Of a stretch of 61,326 bases of DNA, positions 9,727 through 19,869 are shown one piece after another. The position numbers and the translations under genes are program-made. The DNA comes from Bradyrhizobium uaiense. Its GTDB lineage: Bacteria > Pseudomonadota > Alphaproteobacteria > Rhizobiales > Xanthobacteraceae. The notes under the pieces were generated by a model that was not told the origin of the DNA, searched no databases, and was given only the letters and a program-made list of their open reading frames with translations. The DNA is taken from contig NZ_VKHP01000018.1 of NCBI RefSeq assembly GCF_010811875.1, forward strand, positions 1 through 61,326, given 5' to 3'. Position 1 is the stretch's first letter. Every line of letters starts with the position of its first letter.

Positions 9727-10904
9727 TGCAGGCGCACAGTCCCAGCACCGTCCGCAAGATCTTCCTCATCGCGACCGAGGAATCCGGCGACCGTCTCGGT
9801 GCGGCGCTGATGAAGGTGCTGCGCCAGCGGCTCGGCGATGCCGTGCAATTTTCCGGCGTCGGCGGCCGGGCGATGACCGCCGAGGGCATCGAGCCGCTGT
9901 TTCCGATCGAAGACCTCTCGATCATGGGCTTTGCCGCCGTCGTCAAGCAATTGCCGAAGATCCTGCGATTGATCCGCCGCACGGCCGATGCCGTGCTCGC
10001 CGACGCGCCCGATATGCTCGTTATCATCGACAGCCCTGACTTCACGCATCGCGTCGCGCGCCGCGTTCGCGCCCGCAATCCGAACATCCCGATCGTCGAC
10101 TACGTGTCGCCATCGGTCTGGGCCTGGCGGCCGGGCAGGGCGCGCGCGATGCGGCGCTATGTCGATCACGTGCTCGCGCTGCTGCCGTTCGAGCCTGAGG
10201 AATATCGCAAGCTGCAGGGACCGCCGTGCAGTTATGTCGGTCATCCCCTGACCGAGCAGTTCGCTTCCCTCCGGCCGAACGACGAGGAGCAGAGGCGGCG
10301 CGATGCGCAGCCGCCGGTCCTGCTGGTTCTGCCGGGAAGTCGGCGCAGCGAGATCAGGCATCATCTGGCGCTGTTCGGTGCGGCGCTCGGCCAGCTCAAC
10401 AAGCAAACGCCATTCGAGCTCGTGCTGCCGACCATGCCACATCTCGAGGCGATGGTGCGCGAAGGCGTCGCATCGTGGCCGGTGGTGCCGCGCCTTGCGA
10501 TCGGCGAGACGGAGAAGCGCGCAGCCTTCCGCGTGGCACGCGCCGCGCTCGCAAAATCAGGCACGGTGACGCTGGAGCTCGCGCTATCGGGCATTCCGAT
10601 GGTGACGGCCTATCGCGTCGGCGCTGCCGAGGCATTCATCCTGCGCCGTGCCATTCGGGTGTCGTCGGTGATCCTCGCCAATCTCGTGATCGGCAGCGAC
10701 ATCATCCCCGAATTCCTGCAGGAGGACTGCACGCCGGACAAGCTCGTGCCGGCGCTCGCCGATGTGCTCGCGGACTCGCCCGAGCGCTTGCGGCAGCTCG
10801 TGGCGTTCGCCACGATGGACGGAAAGATGTCGACCGGCGACCAGCCGCCGAGCGTCCGCGCAGCCGATATCGTGTTGGCGGAAATGGGCCGGCATTCGAC
10901 CTAG
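9726..10904 (+). CDS. lpxB: Lipid-A-disaccharide synthase
   Basis: GT19 glycosyltransferase that joins lipid X and UDP-2,3-diacylglucosamine to the lipid A disaccharide at the inner face of the inner membrane. Family blocks visible are FLIATEESGDRLGAALM at the N-terminus, FSGVGGRAMTAEGIEPLFP, DYVSPSVWAWRPGRA, VGHPLTEQF and KSGTVTLELALSGIPMV, in the right order. The length, 392 residues, is normal. The start is fixed by the TGATG overlap with lpxI. It is the last gene of the envelope operon; after its stop comes a 108-nt gap to the next gene with no clear intrinsic terminator. Confidence 0.96.
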   Translation: MQAHSPSTVRKIFLIATEESGDRLGAALMKVLRQRLGDAVQFSGVGGRAMTAEGIEPLFPIEDLSIMGFAAVVKQLPKILRLIRRTADAVLADAPDMLVIIDSPDFTHRVARRVRARNPNIPIVDYVSPSVWAWRPGRARAMRRYVDHVLALLPFEPEEYRKLQGPPCSYVGHPLTEQFASLRPNDEEQRRRDAQPPVLLVLPGSRRSEIRHHLALFGAALGQLNKQTPFELVLPTMPHLEAMVREGVASWPVVPRLAIGETEKRAAFRVARAALAKSGTVTLELALSGIPMVTAYRVGAAEAFILRRAIRVSSVILANLVIGSDIIPEFLQEDCTPDKLVPALADVLADSPERLRQLVAFATMDGKMSTGDQPPSVRAADIVLAEMGRHST

Positions 10905-10973
10905 CCATCGTGACCGCGTCAGCGGCGACATACGGCCGCAACGGTTCCGCTTGCCTCGAATATTTAGACCATA

Positions 10974-10998
10974 CTAATATTAGCTGAAGGTAATATTA
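10974..10998 (+). promoter_or_regulatory. Paired TAATATTA palindromes, operator candidate for the ArsR-type regulator
   Basis: CTAATATTAG (10974-10983) is a perfect 10-bp palindrome. TAATATTA recurs at 10991-10998, 16 bp centre to centre, about 1.5 helical turns. Both are AT-rich islands in a GC-rich sequence, directly upstream of the AHSA1/ArsR pair. ArsR-type repressors often bind AT-rich dyads near their own promoter. The autoregulator role is inferred from position and symmetry. Confidence 0.5.
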
Positions 10999-11012
10999 AT
11001 GTGGAGCCTGCC

Positions 11013-11672
11013 ATGAGGATTGATCCTGTCGCCTATGTCGGAGCCGTCATTCGCGAAGTCGCCGTCCGGGAGCGCGACGGCAAGCCGGCGCGGGCGGTGA
11101 TCGCGACCCGCAGCTACGACACCGACATCGCGGATCTCTGGGACGCGCTGACCAACCCCGAGCGGATTCCGCGCTGGTTCCTGCCGATCTCGGGCGATCT
11201 GAAGCCTGGTGGCCGCTACCAGTTCCAGGGGCAGGCGGGTGGTGAGATCACGACGTGCGAGCCGCCGCGCCGGCTTGCCGTGACCTGGGAAGCGATGGGC
11301 ACCGTCAGCTGGGTCACGGTGACCCTCGCCGGCGATGGCGCCGGCGGCACACGGCTCGAGCTGGAGCATCTCTCGCTGATCGAGGGCGACTTCTGGGATC
11401 GTTACGGACCCGGCGCGGTCGGTGTCGGCTGGGACCTCGCTTTGATCGGGCTCGCGCTTTATGTCGCCGCGGGTTCTGACGGGCAGTTCGATCGTGCAGC
11501 CGCGGAGGCGTGGCCCGGCTCCGAGGACGGCAGGGATTTCATCCGCCGCAGCAGCGCGGACTGGTGCTGCGCCTCGATCAAGGCCGGCACGGACGAGGCG
11601 GCGGCGCGCCGGGCCGGGGCCAACACGACGGCGTTCTACCTGGGTGAGCCCGAGCCGGGCGGCGGAGGCTAG
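11013..11672 (+). CDS. SRPBCC/AHSA1-type ligand-binding protein
   Basis: A START-like fold protein of about 219 residues. The conserved core is ATRSYDTDIADLWDALTNPE, then RIPRWFLPISGDLKPGGRY and a later strand-rich region with WEAMGTVSWVTVTL and a WDLALIGLALY helix, as in AHSA1 (activator of Hsp90 ATPase-like) proteins. Such proteins bind hydrophobic ligands; no specific ligand can be read here. I chose ATG 11013 with GGAG 7 nt upstream; a GTG at 11001 with GAAGG before it would add four residues. It is followed after 5 nt by an ArsR-family regulator, a very common genetic pairing. The pair is probably one transcript from the TAATATTA region. Confidence 0.8.
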   Translation: MRIDPVAYVGAVIREVAVRERDGKPARAVIATRSYDTDIADLWDALTNPERIPRWFLPISGDLKPGGRYQFQGQAGGEITTCEPPRRLAVTWEAMGTVSWVTVTLAGDGAGGTRLELEHLSLIEGDFWDRYGPGAVGVGWDLALIGLALYVAAGSDGQFDRAAAEAWPGSEDGRDFIRRSSADWCCASIKAGTDEAAARRAGANTTAFYLGEPEPGGGG

Positions 11673-11677
11673 CGGCC

Positions 11678-12013
11678 GTGCGCGCCTTCGACATCCTAGG
11701 CGATCCCGTCCGCCGGCGCATTCTGGAGCTGCTGGCGACCGGCGAGCACAGTTCGGGCGACGTCGTTGCCGTCGTGCAGCGCGAATTCGGCATCACCCAA
11801 TCGGCGGTCTCGCAGCAGCTGCGGATCTTGCGCGACGCCGGTTTCGCGTCGGTGCGCGCCGACGGCACCCGCCGCATCTATGCCGTGGAGGCCGGACGGC
11901 TCCGTGAGGTCGATGACTGGCTCGACCGGTTCCGCGCGTTGTGGCTGCCGCGCCTCGATGCGCTGGCGACCGAAGTTGCGCGGGGCAAACGAAAACGGCG
12001 CCATCAGGATTGA
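11678..12013 (+). CDS. ArsR-family winged-helix transcriptional regulator
   Basis: A 111-residue DNA-binding protein. The winged-helix core begins FDILGDPVRRRILELLATGEHS. The recognition helix is in ITQSAVSQQLRILRDAGF, and the wing is VRADGTRRIYAVE. I see no cysteine-rich metal site of the SmtB/ArsR type, so it is more likely a ligand-responsive member that works with the adjacent AHSA1 protein. The start is GTG 11678, 5 nt after the upstream stop and near GGCGGAGG. The 3' end is unusual: its last codons form one arm of the convergent gltA terminator hairpin (11995-12022). Confidence 0.88.
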   Translation: MRAFDILGDPVRRRILELLATGEHSSGDVVAVVQREFGITQSAVSQQLRILRDAGFASVRADGTRRIYAVEAGRLREVDDWLDRFRALWLPRLDALATEVARGKRKRRHQD

Positions 12014-12022
12014 TGGCGCCGT
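11995..12022 (-). terminator. Intrinsic terminator of gltA, overlapping the end of the ArsR gene
   Basis: The arms ACGGCGCCATCA and TGATGGCGCCGT form a perfect 12-bp stem with a 4-nt loop. Read on the minus strand the stem is followed by TTTTCGTTTG, so it is oriented to end gltA transcripts. On the plus strand the trailing sequence is CTCGG, less typical, though the hairpin may still act on the incoming ArsR transcript. Confidence 0.75.
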
Positions 12023-12047
12023 CTCGGATCGTCGTTAGGGACGAAGC

Positions 12048-13349
12048 TTACTTGCGCTTGTCGATCGTCACATAGTCGCGGCGCGCCACGCCGGTGTAGA
12101 GCTGACGCGGGCGGCCGATCTTCTGCTGCGGATCCTCGATCATCTCGCTCCACTGGCTGATCCAGCCGACGGTGCGGGCGACCGCGAACAGCACGGTGAA
12201 CATCGAGGTCGGGAAGCCCATCGCCTTCAGCGTGATGCCCGAATAGAAGTCGACGTTCGGGTAGAGCTTGCGGTCGATGAAATAGGGATCGCTGAGCGCG
12301 ATCTTCTCGAGCTCGAGCGCGACCTTGAGCATCGGGTCATCGCCGTGGCCGGTCTCGGCCAGCACCGCGTGACACATTTTCTGCATGATCTTGGCGCGCG
12401 GATCATAGTTCTTGTAGACGCGATGACCGAAGCCCATCAGGCGGACTTCGCTGTTCTTGTCCTTCACCTTGGCGATGAATTCGGGGATCTTGTCGACCGT
12501 TCCGATCGAGGACAGCATCGCGAGCGCCGCCTCATTGGCGCCGCCATGGGCCGGGCCCCACAGGCAGGCGATGCCGGCCGCGATGCAGGCGAACGGGTTG
12601 GCGCCGGAGGAGCCGGCGATGCGCACCGTCGAGGTCGACGCGTTCTGCTCGTGGTCGGCGTGCAGGATGAAGATCTTGTCGAGCGCGTCGGCGAGCACCG
12701 GGTTGATCTTGTAGTCCTCGCACGGCACCGCGAAGCACATCTGCAGGAAGTTCTCGGCGAAGGAGAGCGAGTTCTTCGGATACACGAAGGGCTGGCCGAT
12801 GGTGTACTTGTAGGCCATCGCCGCCAGCGTCGGCACCTTCGCGATCATCCGCATCGAGGCGATCATCCGTTGCTTCGGATCGTTGATGTCGGTGGAGTCG
12901 TGGTAGAACGCGGCGAGCGCACCGACCGCTGCGACCATGATCGCCATCGGGTGCGCGTCGCGGCGGAAGCCCTGGAAGAAGCGGGCCATCTGCTCGTGCA
13001 CCATCGTGTGATGGATCACGCGATAGTCGAAATCCTTCTTCTGCGCCGGGGTCGGAAGCTCCCCGTAGAGCAGCAGGTAGCAGGTCTCGAGGAAGTCGCC
13101 GTGCTCGGCGAGCTGCTCGATCGGGTAGCCCCGGTATTCGAGGATACCGGCGTCGCCGTCGATGTAGGTGATCTTCGACTGGCAGCTGCCGGTCGAGGTG
13201 AAACCGGGGTCGTAGGTGAACACCCCGGCCTGGCCGTAGAGCTTGGCGATGTCGATGACATCAGGCCCAACCGTGCCGCTCAGGATCGGGAAATCGTAGT
13301 TCTTGTTGCCGATGGTGAGTGTGGCTGTCTTGCTGGATTTTGCGTCCAT
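12048..13349 (-). CDS. gltA: Citrate synthase
   Basis: Condenses oxaloacetate and acetyl-CoA at the entry of the TCA cycle, in the cytoplasm. The 433-residue length and the N-terminal beta domain ([20 protein letters not shown]) indicate the hexameric, NADH-sensitive type II enzyme. The active-site His regions are in [12 protein letters not shown] and [14 protein letters not shown], and the catalytic-Asp region lies in the C-terminal part. The RxRP-like end is [10 protein letters not shown]. It is transcribed toward the ArsR gene and ends at the strong hairpin 11995-12022. It is on the same strand as gltX, 160 nt downstream of it. Confidence 0.97.
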   Translation of the reverse strand: MDAKSSKTATLTIGNKNYDFPILSGTVGPDVIDIAKLYGQAGVFTYDPGFTSTGSCQSKITYIDGDAGILEYRGYPIEQLAEHGDFLETCYLLLYGELPTPAQKKDFDYRVIHHTMVHEQMARFFQGFRRDAHPMAIMVAAVGALAAFYHDSTDINDPKQRMIASMRMIAKVPTLAAMAYKYTIGQPFVYPKNSLSFAENFLQMCFAVPCEDYKINPVLADALDKIFILHADHEQNASTSTVRIAGSSGANPFACIAAGIACLWGPAHGGANEAALAMLSSIGTVDKIPEFIAKVKDKNSEVRLMGFGHRVYKNYDPRAKIMQKMCHAVLAETGHGDDPMLKVALELEKIALSDPYFIDRKLYPNVDFYSGITLKAMGFPTSMFTVLFAVARTVGWISQWSEMIEDPQQKIGRPRQLYTGVARRDYVTIDKRK

Positions 13350-13509
13350 CGCGATATCCCCGATGAATTCGTTGCGAAAACCGACCTTGCCCAGTCGCTA
13401 AATTGCGGCCCATGGCGGGGCGGAACGGCTTGTTGAGAAGGCGTCCGGGATTGGGTAGCTCATTGCAATGTGCGCTGCAAGATGGACCCTGGAGGGGGTC
13501 CGTGCAGGA

Positions 13510-14931
13510 TCACGCCGCCTGATCGGCGAGGCGGGCAAGGCACTCCTGGCGTCCCAGGACGGCCAGCACGTCGAATATGCCCGGCGACGTCGTGCGTCCC
13601 GTCAGCGCCACCCGCAACGGCTGGGCGACGGCGCCGAGTTTCAGATTGTTCTGCTCGGCGAAATTCCGCATGGCGGTCTCGGTGGTCTCCGCCGTCCAGT
13701 CGCTCACGGCTTCCAGCGCGGTGCGCAGACGCCCGATCAACGCGCGTGTTTCCGGCGTCAGTAGCGCTGCCGCTTTCGGATCGAGCTCAAGCGGCCGATC
13801 GGCGAAAATGAAATAAGCGCTCGCGATCAGCTCGATCAGCGTCTTGGCACGCTCCTTCAGGCTCGGCATCGCCCGCAGCAATTGCGCGCGGGTGGTGTCG
13901 TTGAGTTTGGCCTTCAGCGCGGCGCCCTCAGGAACATAATCCAGCACGCTCTCGAACTGGGTCACGAGGGATTGATCGTCGCTCTGCCGGATATAGTGAC
14001 CGTTGAGGTTCTCCAGCTTGGCGAAGTCGAACCGTGCCGCCGAGCGGCCGATGCCCGAGAGGTCGAACGCGTCGATCATCTCCTGAGTCGAGAAGATCTC
14101 CTGGTCGCCATGGCTCCAGCCAAGCCGGACCAGGTAGTTGCGCAACGCCGACGGCAGATAGCCGAGCGCGCGGTAGGCATCAACGCCGAGCGCGCCATGG
14201 CGCTTCGACAGTTTCGAGCCGTCGGGCCCGTGGATCAGCGGAATGTGGGACATGCTCGGCAGCTCCCACTCCAGTGCGTCGTAGATCTGCTTCTGCCGCG
14301 CGGCGTTGATCAGGTGGTCGTCGCCGCGGATGATGTGCGTGACGCCCATATCGTGGTCGTCGACCACGACTGCGAGCATGTAGGTCGGAGTGCCGTCACC
14401 GCGCAGCAGAACGAGGTCGTCGAGGTTCTCGTTCTGCCAGACCACGCGGCCCTGCACCTGGTCCTCGATCACGGTCTCGCCGGTCTGCGGCGCCTTCAGG
14501 CGGATGGTCGGCTTGACGTTACCTGGCGCGGTCGCCGGATCGCGGTCACGCCACATGCCGTCATAGAGGCGGGTGCGGCCCTCGGCCCGCGCCTTGTCGC
14601 GCATCGCCGCCAGCTCCTCCGGCGTGGCGTAGCAGTAGTAGGCCCGCCCGGCGGCGAGCAGCCCCTCGGCGACCTCGCGGTGGCGGGCGGCGCGGCTGAA
14701 CTGGTAGATGACGTCGCCGTCCCAATCGAGCTCGAGCCACTTCAGGCCGTCCAGGATGGCGTCGATCGCCTCCTTGGTCGAGCGTTCGCGGTCGGTATCC
14801 TCGATCCGGAGCAGCATCTTGCCGCCGAGCTTCCTGGCATAGAGCCAGTTGAACAGCGCGGTACGGGCGCCTCCGATATGGAGGAAGCCGGTCGGTGAGG
14901 GGGCGAAGCGGGTAACGACGGAATTGGTCAT
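13510..14931 (-). CDS. gltX: Glutamate--tRNA ligase
   Basis: Class I aminoacyl-tRNA synthetase charging tRNA-Glu. The HIGH-type motif is in [20 protein letters not shown] (residues about 8-27) and the KMSKS-type motif is [11 protein letters not shown]. The anticodon-binding helical domain follows. The length, 473 residues, is normal for the proteobacterial enzyme. It starts at ATG 14931, divergent from glnS with a 178-nt shared intergenic region that must hold both promoters. The presence of glnS beside it suggests gltX need not misacylate tRNA-Gln here. Just after the gene, a GGACCC/GGGTCC hairpin (about 13483-13501) might end transcription, but it lacks a T run. Confidence 0.96.
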   Translation of the reverse strand: MTNSVVTRFAPSPTGFLHIGGARTALFNWLYARKLGGKMLLRIEDTDRERSTKEAIDAILDGLKWLELDWDGDVIYQFSRAARHREVAEGLLAAGRAYYCYATPEELAAMRDKARAEGRTRLYDGMWRDRDPATAPGNVKPTIRLKAPQTGETVIEDQVQGRVVWQNENLDDLVLLRGDGTPTYMLAVVVDDHDMGVTHIIRGDDHLINAARQKQIYDALEWELPSMSHIPLIHGPDGSKLSKRHGALGVDAYRALGYLPSALRNYLVRLGWSHGDQEIFSTQEMIDAFDLSGIGRSAARFDFAKLENLNGHYIRQSDDQSLVTQFESVLDYVPEGAALKAKLNDTTRAQLLRAMPSLKERAKTLIELIASAYFIFADRPLELDPKAAALLTPETRALIGRLRTALEAVSDWTAETTETAMRNFAEQNNLKLGAVAQPLRVALTGRTTSPGIFDVLAVLGRQECLARLADQAA

Positions 14932-15109
14932 GATCGCGTGCGACGTATGCTGGAATGGGCGGTGGTGTATAGCAGGAACCGGACATAACTAAAGCCTCGG
15001 TTGACCTTTTGCCCGTCAAACCAGGCTTGAAAGCACACTCGAAACCAGGCTTGGCCGGGCCGCCCGAATTTGGCAGAAGGTTGAGCTTAATCCTCCAGGG
15101 AACCCATTG

Positions 15110-16789
15110 ATGACGATTGATACGACGGCAGAGGCAGGGCGCGACTTCATCCGCGACATCGTCCAGGCCGATCTCTCCTCCCACAAGCACAACCGGATCG
15201 TGACCCGATTCCCGCCGGAGCCGAACGGCTACCTGCATATCGGCCACGCCAAGTCGATCGCCCTGAATTTCGGCATCGCGCAGGAATTCGGCGGCCAGTG
15301 CAATTTGCGCTTCGACGACACCAATCCGACCAAGGAGGAGCAGGAGTACATCGACTCCATCCAGGCCGACGTCCATTGGCTCGGCTACGATTGGGGAACC
15401 AATCTCTTCTTTGCGTCAGATTATTTCGAGCGCCTGTATGATTGGGCCGAGGGCCTGATCAAGGCCGGCTATGCCTATGTCGACGACCAGTCGCAGGAGG
15501 AGATCCGCACTTCCCGCGGTACGCTGACCGAGCCCGGCAAGAACTCGCCGTTCCGCGACCGTTCGGTCGAGGAGAACCTCGACCTGTTCCGCCGCATGAA
15601 GGCCGGGGAGTTCTCGAACGGCGCCCGCGTGCTGCGCGCCAAGATCGACATGGCGTCCGGCAACATCAACCTGCGCGACCCCGTGCTGTACCGCATCCTG
15701 CACGCCCACCATCCGCGGACCGGCGACAAATGGTCGATCTATCCGAGCTACGACTACGCGCACGGCCAGTCGGACGCCATTGAAGGCATCACCCATTCGA
15801 TCTGTACGCTGGAGTTCGAAGATCACCGCCCGCTCTATGAGTGGCTGCTCGACAAGCTGCCGGTGCCCTCGAAGCCGCGCCAGTACGAAATGGCGCGTCT
15901 CAATGTGACCTACACGCTGCTGTCCAAGCGCGTGCTGACCCAGCTCGTCCGTGACGGGCACGTCTCGGGCTGGGACGATCCGCGGATGCCGACCGTCGCC
16001 GGCCTGAAGCGGCGCGGCGTACCGCCGGCCGCGGTGCGCGAATTCATCAAGCGCATCGGCGTTGCCAAGGCCAACAGCGTGGTCGATGTCGGCATGCTCG
16101 AATTCTGCATCCGTGAGGAGCTGAACCGCACGGCGCTGCGCCGCATGGCGGTGCTGCGGCCGCTCAAGGTGGTGATCGAGAACTATCCGGAAGGACAGGT
16201 CGAGGAGATCGAGGCGATCAACCATCCCGACAATCCGGAAGCCGGCACCCGCAAGATCGCCTTCGGCCGCGAGCTCTATATCGAGCGCGACGACTTCATG
16301 GAGAACCCGCCGAAGAAGTTCTTCCGTCTCTCGCCCGGCAATGAGGTGCGGCTGCGCTACGCCTACTTCATCAAGTGTACCGGCGTGGTGAAGAACGACG
16401 CCGGCGAGATCGTCGAGCTCCGCGCGACCTACGATCCCTTAACCAAGGGCGGCAACGCACCCGACGGCCGCAAGGTGAAGGCGACGATGCACTGGCTGCC
16501 GGCGGCGCAGTCGAAGCCGGCGGAGATCCGCATCTACAATCAGCTGTTCGCCAACCCGAGCCCGAACGCCGCCGATTTCGCCGGCGACCTCAATCCGCAG
16601 TCGCTGGAAGTGCTGGCCGACGCGCGGGTCGAGCCGGCGATCGCCGACGGCAATTCGCCTGACGCGATGCAGTTCGAACGGCAGGGCTATTTCGTCCGCG
16701 ATGCGGATTCGACGCCGGACAGGCTGGTGTTCAACCGTACCATCGGCCTGCGCGACACCTTCGCCAAGGAAGTCGGCGGCAAGGGTTAG
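15110..16789 (+). CDS. glnS: Glutamine--tRNA ligase
   Basis: Charges tRNA-Gln directly. The HIGH motif is in [20 protein letters not shown], the KMSKS-type motif is [10 protein letters not shown], and the GlnRS C-terminal beta-barrel anticodon domains follow; 559 residues match the usual size. ATG 15110 is chosen over an in-frame TTG one codon upstream; the sequence TCCAGGGAACC lies just before it. Many alphaproteobacteria lack GlnRS and use Glu-tRNA-Gln amidotransferase, but bradyrhizobia carry a GlnRS of this gammaproteobacterial-like type (from memory). It is divergent from gltX. Confidence 0.96.
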   Translation: MTIDTTAEAGRDFIRDIVQADLSSHKHNRIVTRFPPEPNGYLHIGHAKSIALNFGIAQEFGGQCNLRFDDTNPTKEEQEYIDSIQADVHWLGYDWGTNLFFASDYFERLYDWAEGLIKAGYAYVDDQSQEEIRTSRGTLTEPGKNSPFRDRSVEENLDLFRRMKAGEFSNGARVLRAKIDMASGNINLRDPVLYRILHAHHPRTGDKWSIYPSYDYAHGQSDAIEGITHSICTLEFEDHRPLYEWLLDKLPVPSKPRQYEMARLNVTYTLLSKRVLTQLVRDGHVSGWDDPRMPTVAGLKRRGVPPAAVREFIKRIGVAKANSVVDVGMLEFCIREELNRTALRRMAVLRPLKVVIENYPEGQVEEIEAINHPDNPEAGTRKIAFGRELYIERDDFMENPPKKFFRLSPGNEVRLRYAYFIKCTGVVKNDAGEIVELRATYDPLTKGGNAPDGRKVKATMHWLPAAQSKPAEIRIYNQLFANPSPNAADFAGDLNPQSLEVLADARVEPAIADGNSPDAMQFERQGYFVRDADSTPDRLVFNRTIGLRDTFAKEVGGKG

Positions 16790-16824
16790 CGCCGTCCAGC
16801 GCGGACAACAGGCGGAGGCGATCG

Positions 16825-17211
16825 ATGCCAAGCGAGACCGACGACATCGCCTCCGCAACCATCGCCAAATGGTCGGCGGGGTTCGGCAAGCTCGATGCCG
16901 ACGCACTCGCCGCGCTCTATTCGAAGGGCGCGTTCTTCTTCGGCTCGAACCCGACGCTGTATCGCGGCCGCGACGGCGTCAGAGCCTATTTTGACGGCCT
17001 GCCGCGCTGGCACGCGCCGCGCGTTCAGTTCAGCGAGGTCAGGACCGAACGGGTCAATGCCGATCTCGTCAACATGGCCGGCATCGCATCGTTCTTCCTC
17101 GACGGCGATGCGCCGGCGCTCGCCGTCAAGATCACCTGGGTGATCGCGCGCGAGGACGGTGACTGGAAGATCGCCTGCCATCACGTCTCGTCGCAGGCGC
17201 CGCTGATCTAG
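16825..17211 (+). CDS. NTF2-like (SnoaL/DUF4440-type) protein
   Basis: A 128-residue cone-fold protein. The N-terminal helices ATIAKWSAGFGKLDADALAALY, then FFFGSNPTLYRGRDGVRAYF and the C-terminal strand pair KITWVIAREDGDWKIACHH, follow the NTF2/SnoaL pattern (often labelled SgcJ/EcaC-like). Such small proteins are enzymes or binding proteins with varied substrates; none can be assigned. It starts 35 nt after glnS and may be co-transcribed with it. Nothing in the sequence links it to translation. Confidence 0.75.
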   Translation: MPSETDDIASATIAKWSAGFGKLDADALAALYSKGAFFFGSNPTLYRGRDGVRAYFDGLPRWHAPRVQFSEVRTERVNADLVNMAGIASFFLDGDAPALAVKITWVIAREDGDWKIACHHVSSQAPLI

Positions 17212-17504
17212 GCTTTACGCTGCGACGTGGCGCAAAAAGTCGAGGGCCGGCGGGCCCTCGTAGTCAGGGAGAGTGCGGGGGCAGTGAGCAGGGCTGGGCG
17301 TCGTGCGCCTCCCGGCGGCCGCACAACTAAGCAATCTTGCACCCAACTTGCAGGCTACCCGGATCGCGCTGCATCGCGAGGAGGGACCAAGGTCGTAGGC
17401 TGTGGGGAGCGGCTTCCGGATCAGCAGCGGCAACACATCGCAGGTCCGACAGATGTTTTCTTGTCTCCGCCGCACCATATCTTTGCAAGAAGGAGGTGAG
17501 GAAT

Positions 17505-17867
17505 ATGCGCATTCAACACTGGCAGGATGCTGCCAGCCTGTTGGTGGGCGTCTGGCTGGTCGCGTCGCCGTTTGCACTGGGCTTCTCCGGTGCAGCTCTC
17601 TGGATCTCCATCGCGCTCGGATTGGGCGTCGTGCTGTTTGCCGTGGAGGCATTCATCATTCCGTCCTATCTGGAGGAATGGGGCGAGATGCTGATGGGGT
17701 TGGCTCTGGTGTTGGCACCCTGGACGTTCAACTACGGACAGGGACCGGTCACGACGAGCAGCGTGCTCGCCGGAATCGTGGTGATCGGGCTCGCCTGCTG
17801 GGAGCTGACGACGGATCGTGATTTCACCACCTGGTGGCACGATCGCTGGCATCACCGAGCTGGCTGA
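17505..17867 (+). CDS. SPW-repeat integral membrane protein
   Basis: A 120-residue membrane protein with two tandem units of the SPW type. The first has WQDAASLLVGVWLVASPFAL, and the second has EEWGEMLMGLALVLAPWTFN with the P-W pair. Each unit forms two membrane helices, four in total. The start is very clear: AAGGAGGTGAG, an almost full-length match to the anti-Shine-Dalgarno sequence, lies 5 nt before ATG 17505, predicting strong translation. Longer in-frame starts upstream cross low-complexity DNA and are unlikely. The function of the family is unknown to me. The 293-nt stretch before it (17212-17504) holds nothing else I can support. Confidence 0.82.
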   Translation: MRIQHWQDAASLLVGVWLVASPFALGFSGAALWISIALGLGVVLFAVEAFIIPSYLEEWGEMLMGLALVLAPWTFNYGQGPVTTSSVLAGIVVIGLACWELTTDRDFTTWWHDRWHHRAG

Positions 17868-18107
17868 GAGGAAACGGACTGAAACGTTGGTCTGACCGCC
17901 AACCACCAGCGGGCGGTGAGGTTTGATTGCGTGGAGCGCCATCCCCGCTCGCGACGACATCGCACTGATGCAGCCTCTGCGAGGAAATCACGCCGAGGAA
18001 CGGCAAGTGCGGGGCAATTCAGAAGCGTCGTCCCGCACTCGCGCTTGCCGGAAGGCCGGCCATGACCCTTGCCGCGGGGTTATTCGCCCCTCAGCAAGGA
18101 TGCTCAG

Positions 18108-19436
18108 TCACGATGCAACTCTCGCCTCGATCTGCTCCCAAATCCTGGTCTTGCGTGTCTCCGGCATGATGAAGAGGGCGATCACGAAGCACACCGCGGG
18201 AACGACAATCGGGTAGATCAGCGCATAGCCGATGCTGCCGGTCGCTGCGAAAGCGGCCGATGTGATGAACGGCACCAATCCGCCGCCCCAACCATTTCCG
18301 ATATGATACGGCACCGAGACCGAGGTGTACCTGATCCTGGCCGGGAAGAACTCCGCCAGGAACGCGCCGACCGGCCCGTACACCATCCCGACGTAGCAGA
18401 CGAGGATGAAGATGATGAAGACGGCGACCGGATAGTTGATGTGTCCCGGCTGCGTGACCGTGCCGAGCCACAGATACAGCGGATAGTAGGTGATCGCGGC
18501 AAGCAGCATTCCTCCGAGGATCACGGATTTGCGGCCGATCTGATCCGACAGCCAGCCAAAGAAGATCAGGCTCGGCGTTGCGATCAGCAGTGCGGTTCCC
18601 ACGATATAGGCCGAGGTGACCGGATCGACCTTGGAGACCTGCTGCAGGAAGTACAGTGCCCAGAATTGACCGCTGTACCAGACCACGCCCTGTCCGATCA
18701 GAACGACGATGGCGATCAAGATGTACTTGATGTTGGCGCTGAGGAAAGCTTCCCGCCAGGGATTCCTGGTCATCTGTCCGCGTGCCTTGATCTCCTGGAA
18801 AATCGGCGTCTCCTGGAGCTGGAGGCGGATGTAGATGGCAATGGCGACCAGCAGAAACGAGACCAGGAACGGAACGCGCCACGCCCATTCGTCGAAGGCC
18901 TGATTGCCGGCCCAGGTCCGGGTCATAACGATCACGGCCAGCGACACCACGATCCCGAGTGTCGGCGAGGTTTGTAGCCAGCCCGTGTAGTAGCCGCGGC
19001 TGTCGTCCGGAACATGCTCGGCGACATAGGTGATGGCGCCGCCATATTCGCCGCCCAGGCATAGACCCTGGATCATCCGCAGGCCGAACAGAACGAATGC
19101 GGCCGTCAGGCCGATCGACTGGTAGGTTGGGATCAGTCCGATCGCTCCCGTTCCCAGGCCCATTCCGCTCAGCGTGATGAGGAACGTATATTTGCGGCCG
19201 ACACGATCGCCCATCCATCCGAACAGGAAGGCCCCCAGCGGCCGGATCAGGAATCCCGCAGTGAACAGCGCGATCGTGCTCAGCAGGGCTGCGACGGGGT
19301 GGGATTGCTCAAAGAACTTGACCGACAGCACTGCTGCCAAACTGCCAAAGATATAGAAGTCGTACCATTCAATGATGTTTCCCACTGACGCAGCGACAAT
19401 AACGCGACGAAAATCGCTAGGTACTTGAATTGCCAT
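18108..19436 (-). CDS. MHS-type major facilitator superfamily transporter
   Basis: A 442-residue, 12-helix inner-membrane symporter. The N-terminus carries the metabolite:H+ symporter pattern: ASVGNIIEWYDFYIFGSLAA, then FLIRPLGAFLFGWMGDRVGRK, the loop 2-3 signature, and GLCLGGEYGGAITYVAEH. The subfamily includes alpha-ketoglutarate, proline/betaine, citrate and shikimate carriers; the substrate cannot be told from sequence alone. It is single on its strand. The 240 nt between its stop and the SPW gene contain a GTGCGGG/CCCGCAC inverted pair around 18008-18041 but no clear T-tailed terminator. Confidence 0.88.
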   Translation of the reverse strand: MAIQVPSDFRRVIVAASVGNIIEWYDFYIFGSLAAVLSVKFFEQSHPVAALLSTIALFTAGFLIRPLGAFLFGWMGDRVGRKYTFLITLSGMGLGTGAIGLIPTYQSIGLTAAFVLFGLRMIQGLCLGGEYGGAITYVAEHVPDDSRGYYTGWLQTSPTLGIVVSLAVIVMTRTWAGNQAFDEWAWRVPFLVSFLLVAIAIYIRLQLQETPIFQEIKARGQMTRNPWREAFLSANIKYILIAIVVLIGQGVVWYSGQFWALYFLQQVSKVDPVTSAYIVGTALLIATPSLIFFGWLSDQIGRKSVILGGMLLAAITYYPLYLWLGTVTQPGHINYPVAVFIIFILVCYVGMVYGPVGAFLAEFFPARIRYTSVSVPYHIGNGWGGGLVPFITSAAFAATGSIGYALIYPIVVPAVCFVIALFIMPETRKTRIWEQIEARVAS

Positions 19437-19869
19437 GTGCCGCTCCTATCAAATGCAAACGCTACTCCTCGCTTTTTTTCAGCGATCAATCCGCTCGCGG
19501 AGTGCGCGTGGTGCGCGGCGTTGCAGGCGAGATTTGCGAGTTCGTCCGCAACGCCTGGTCTCAGGGGAGTTGTGGGCCACCTGAGAAGAGCTCCAGCGGC
19601 CTTCAAGGTGCCGCGAGCCGTCACCGCCTCATCCCTCTGTGTCCGGGAGTGGAGGCGTCAGGGCAGTCTAATCCCAACGGGATCGGTACCTAATGAGACT
19701 TTCGGCTCGATCGGATTGACGCAGGCAGCACCGGTGGCCCGGCGCGGGGGAGGCGAGGTGCTGGACGATCCAGGTATCCGGCCTTGTCGATCGGTATTCT
19801 GCATCCGTTCCGCTAGTCGGGTGACTGCGGCATCCGCTAGCCTGCCGCCCGGCAGGGATCGCAAGCGGA
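19437..19869. other. Intergenic region between the MFS gene and comEC
   Basis: A 433-nt stretch between two divergent starts. It must hold the promoters of the minus-strand transporter and of comEC. I see no convincing gene in either strand and no strong palindrome; the short open frames here lack ribosome sites and family features. Confidence 0.5.
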
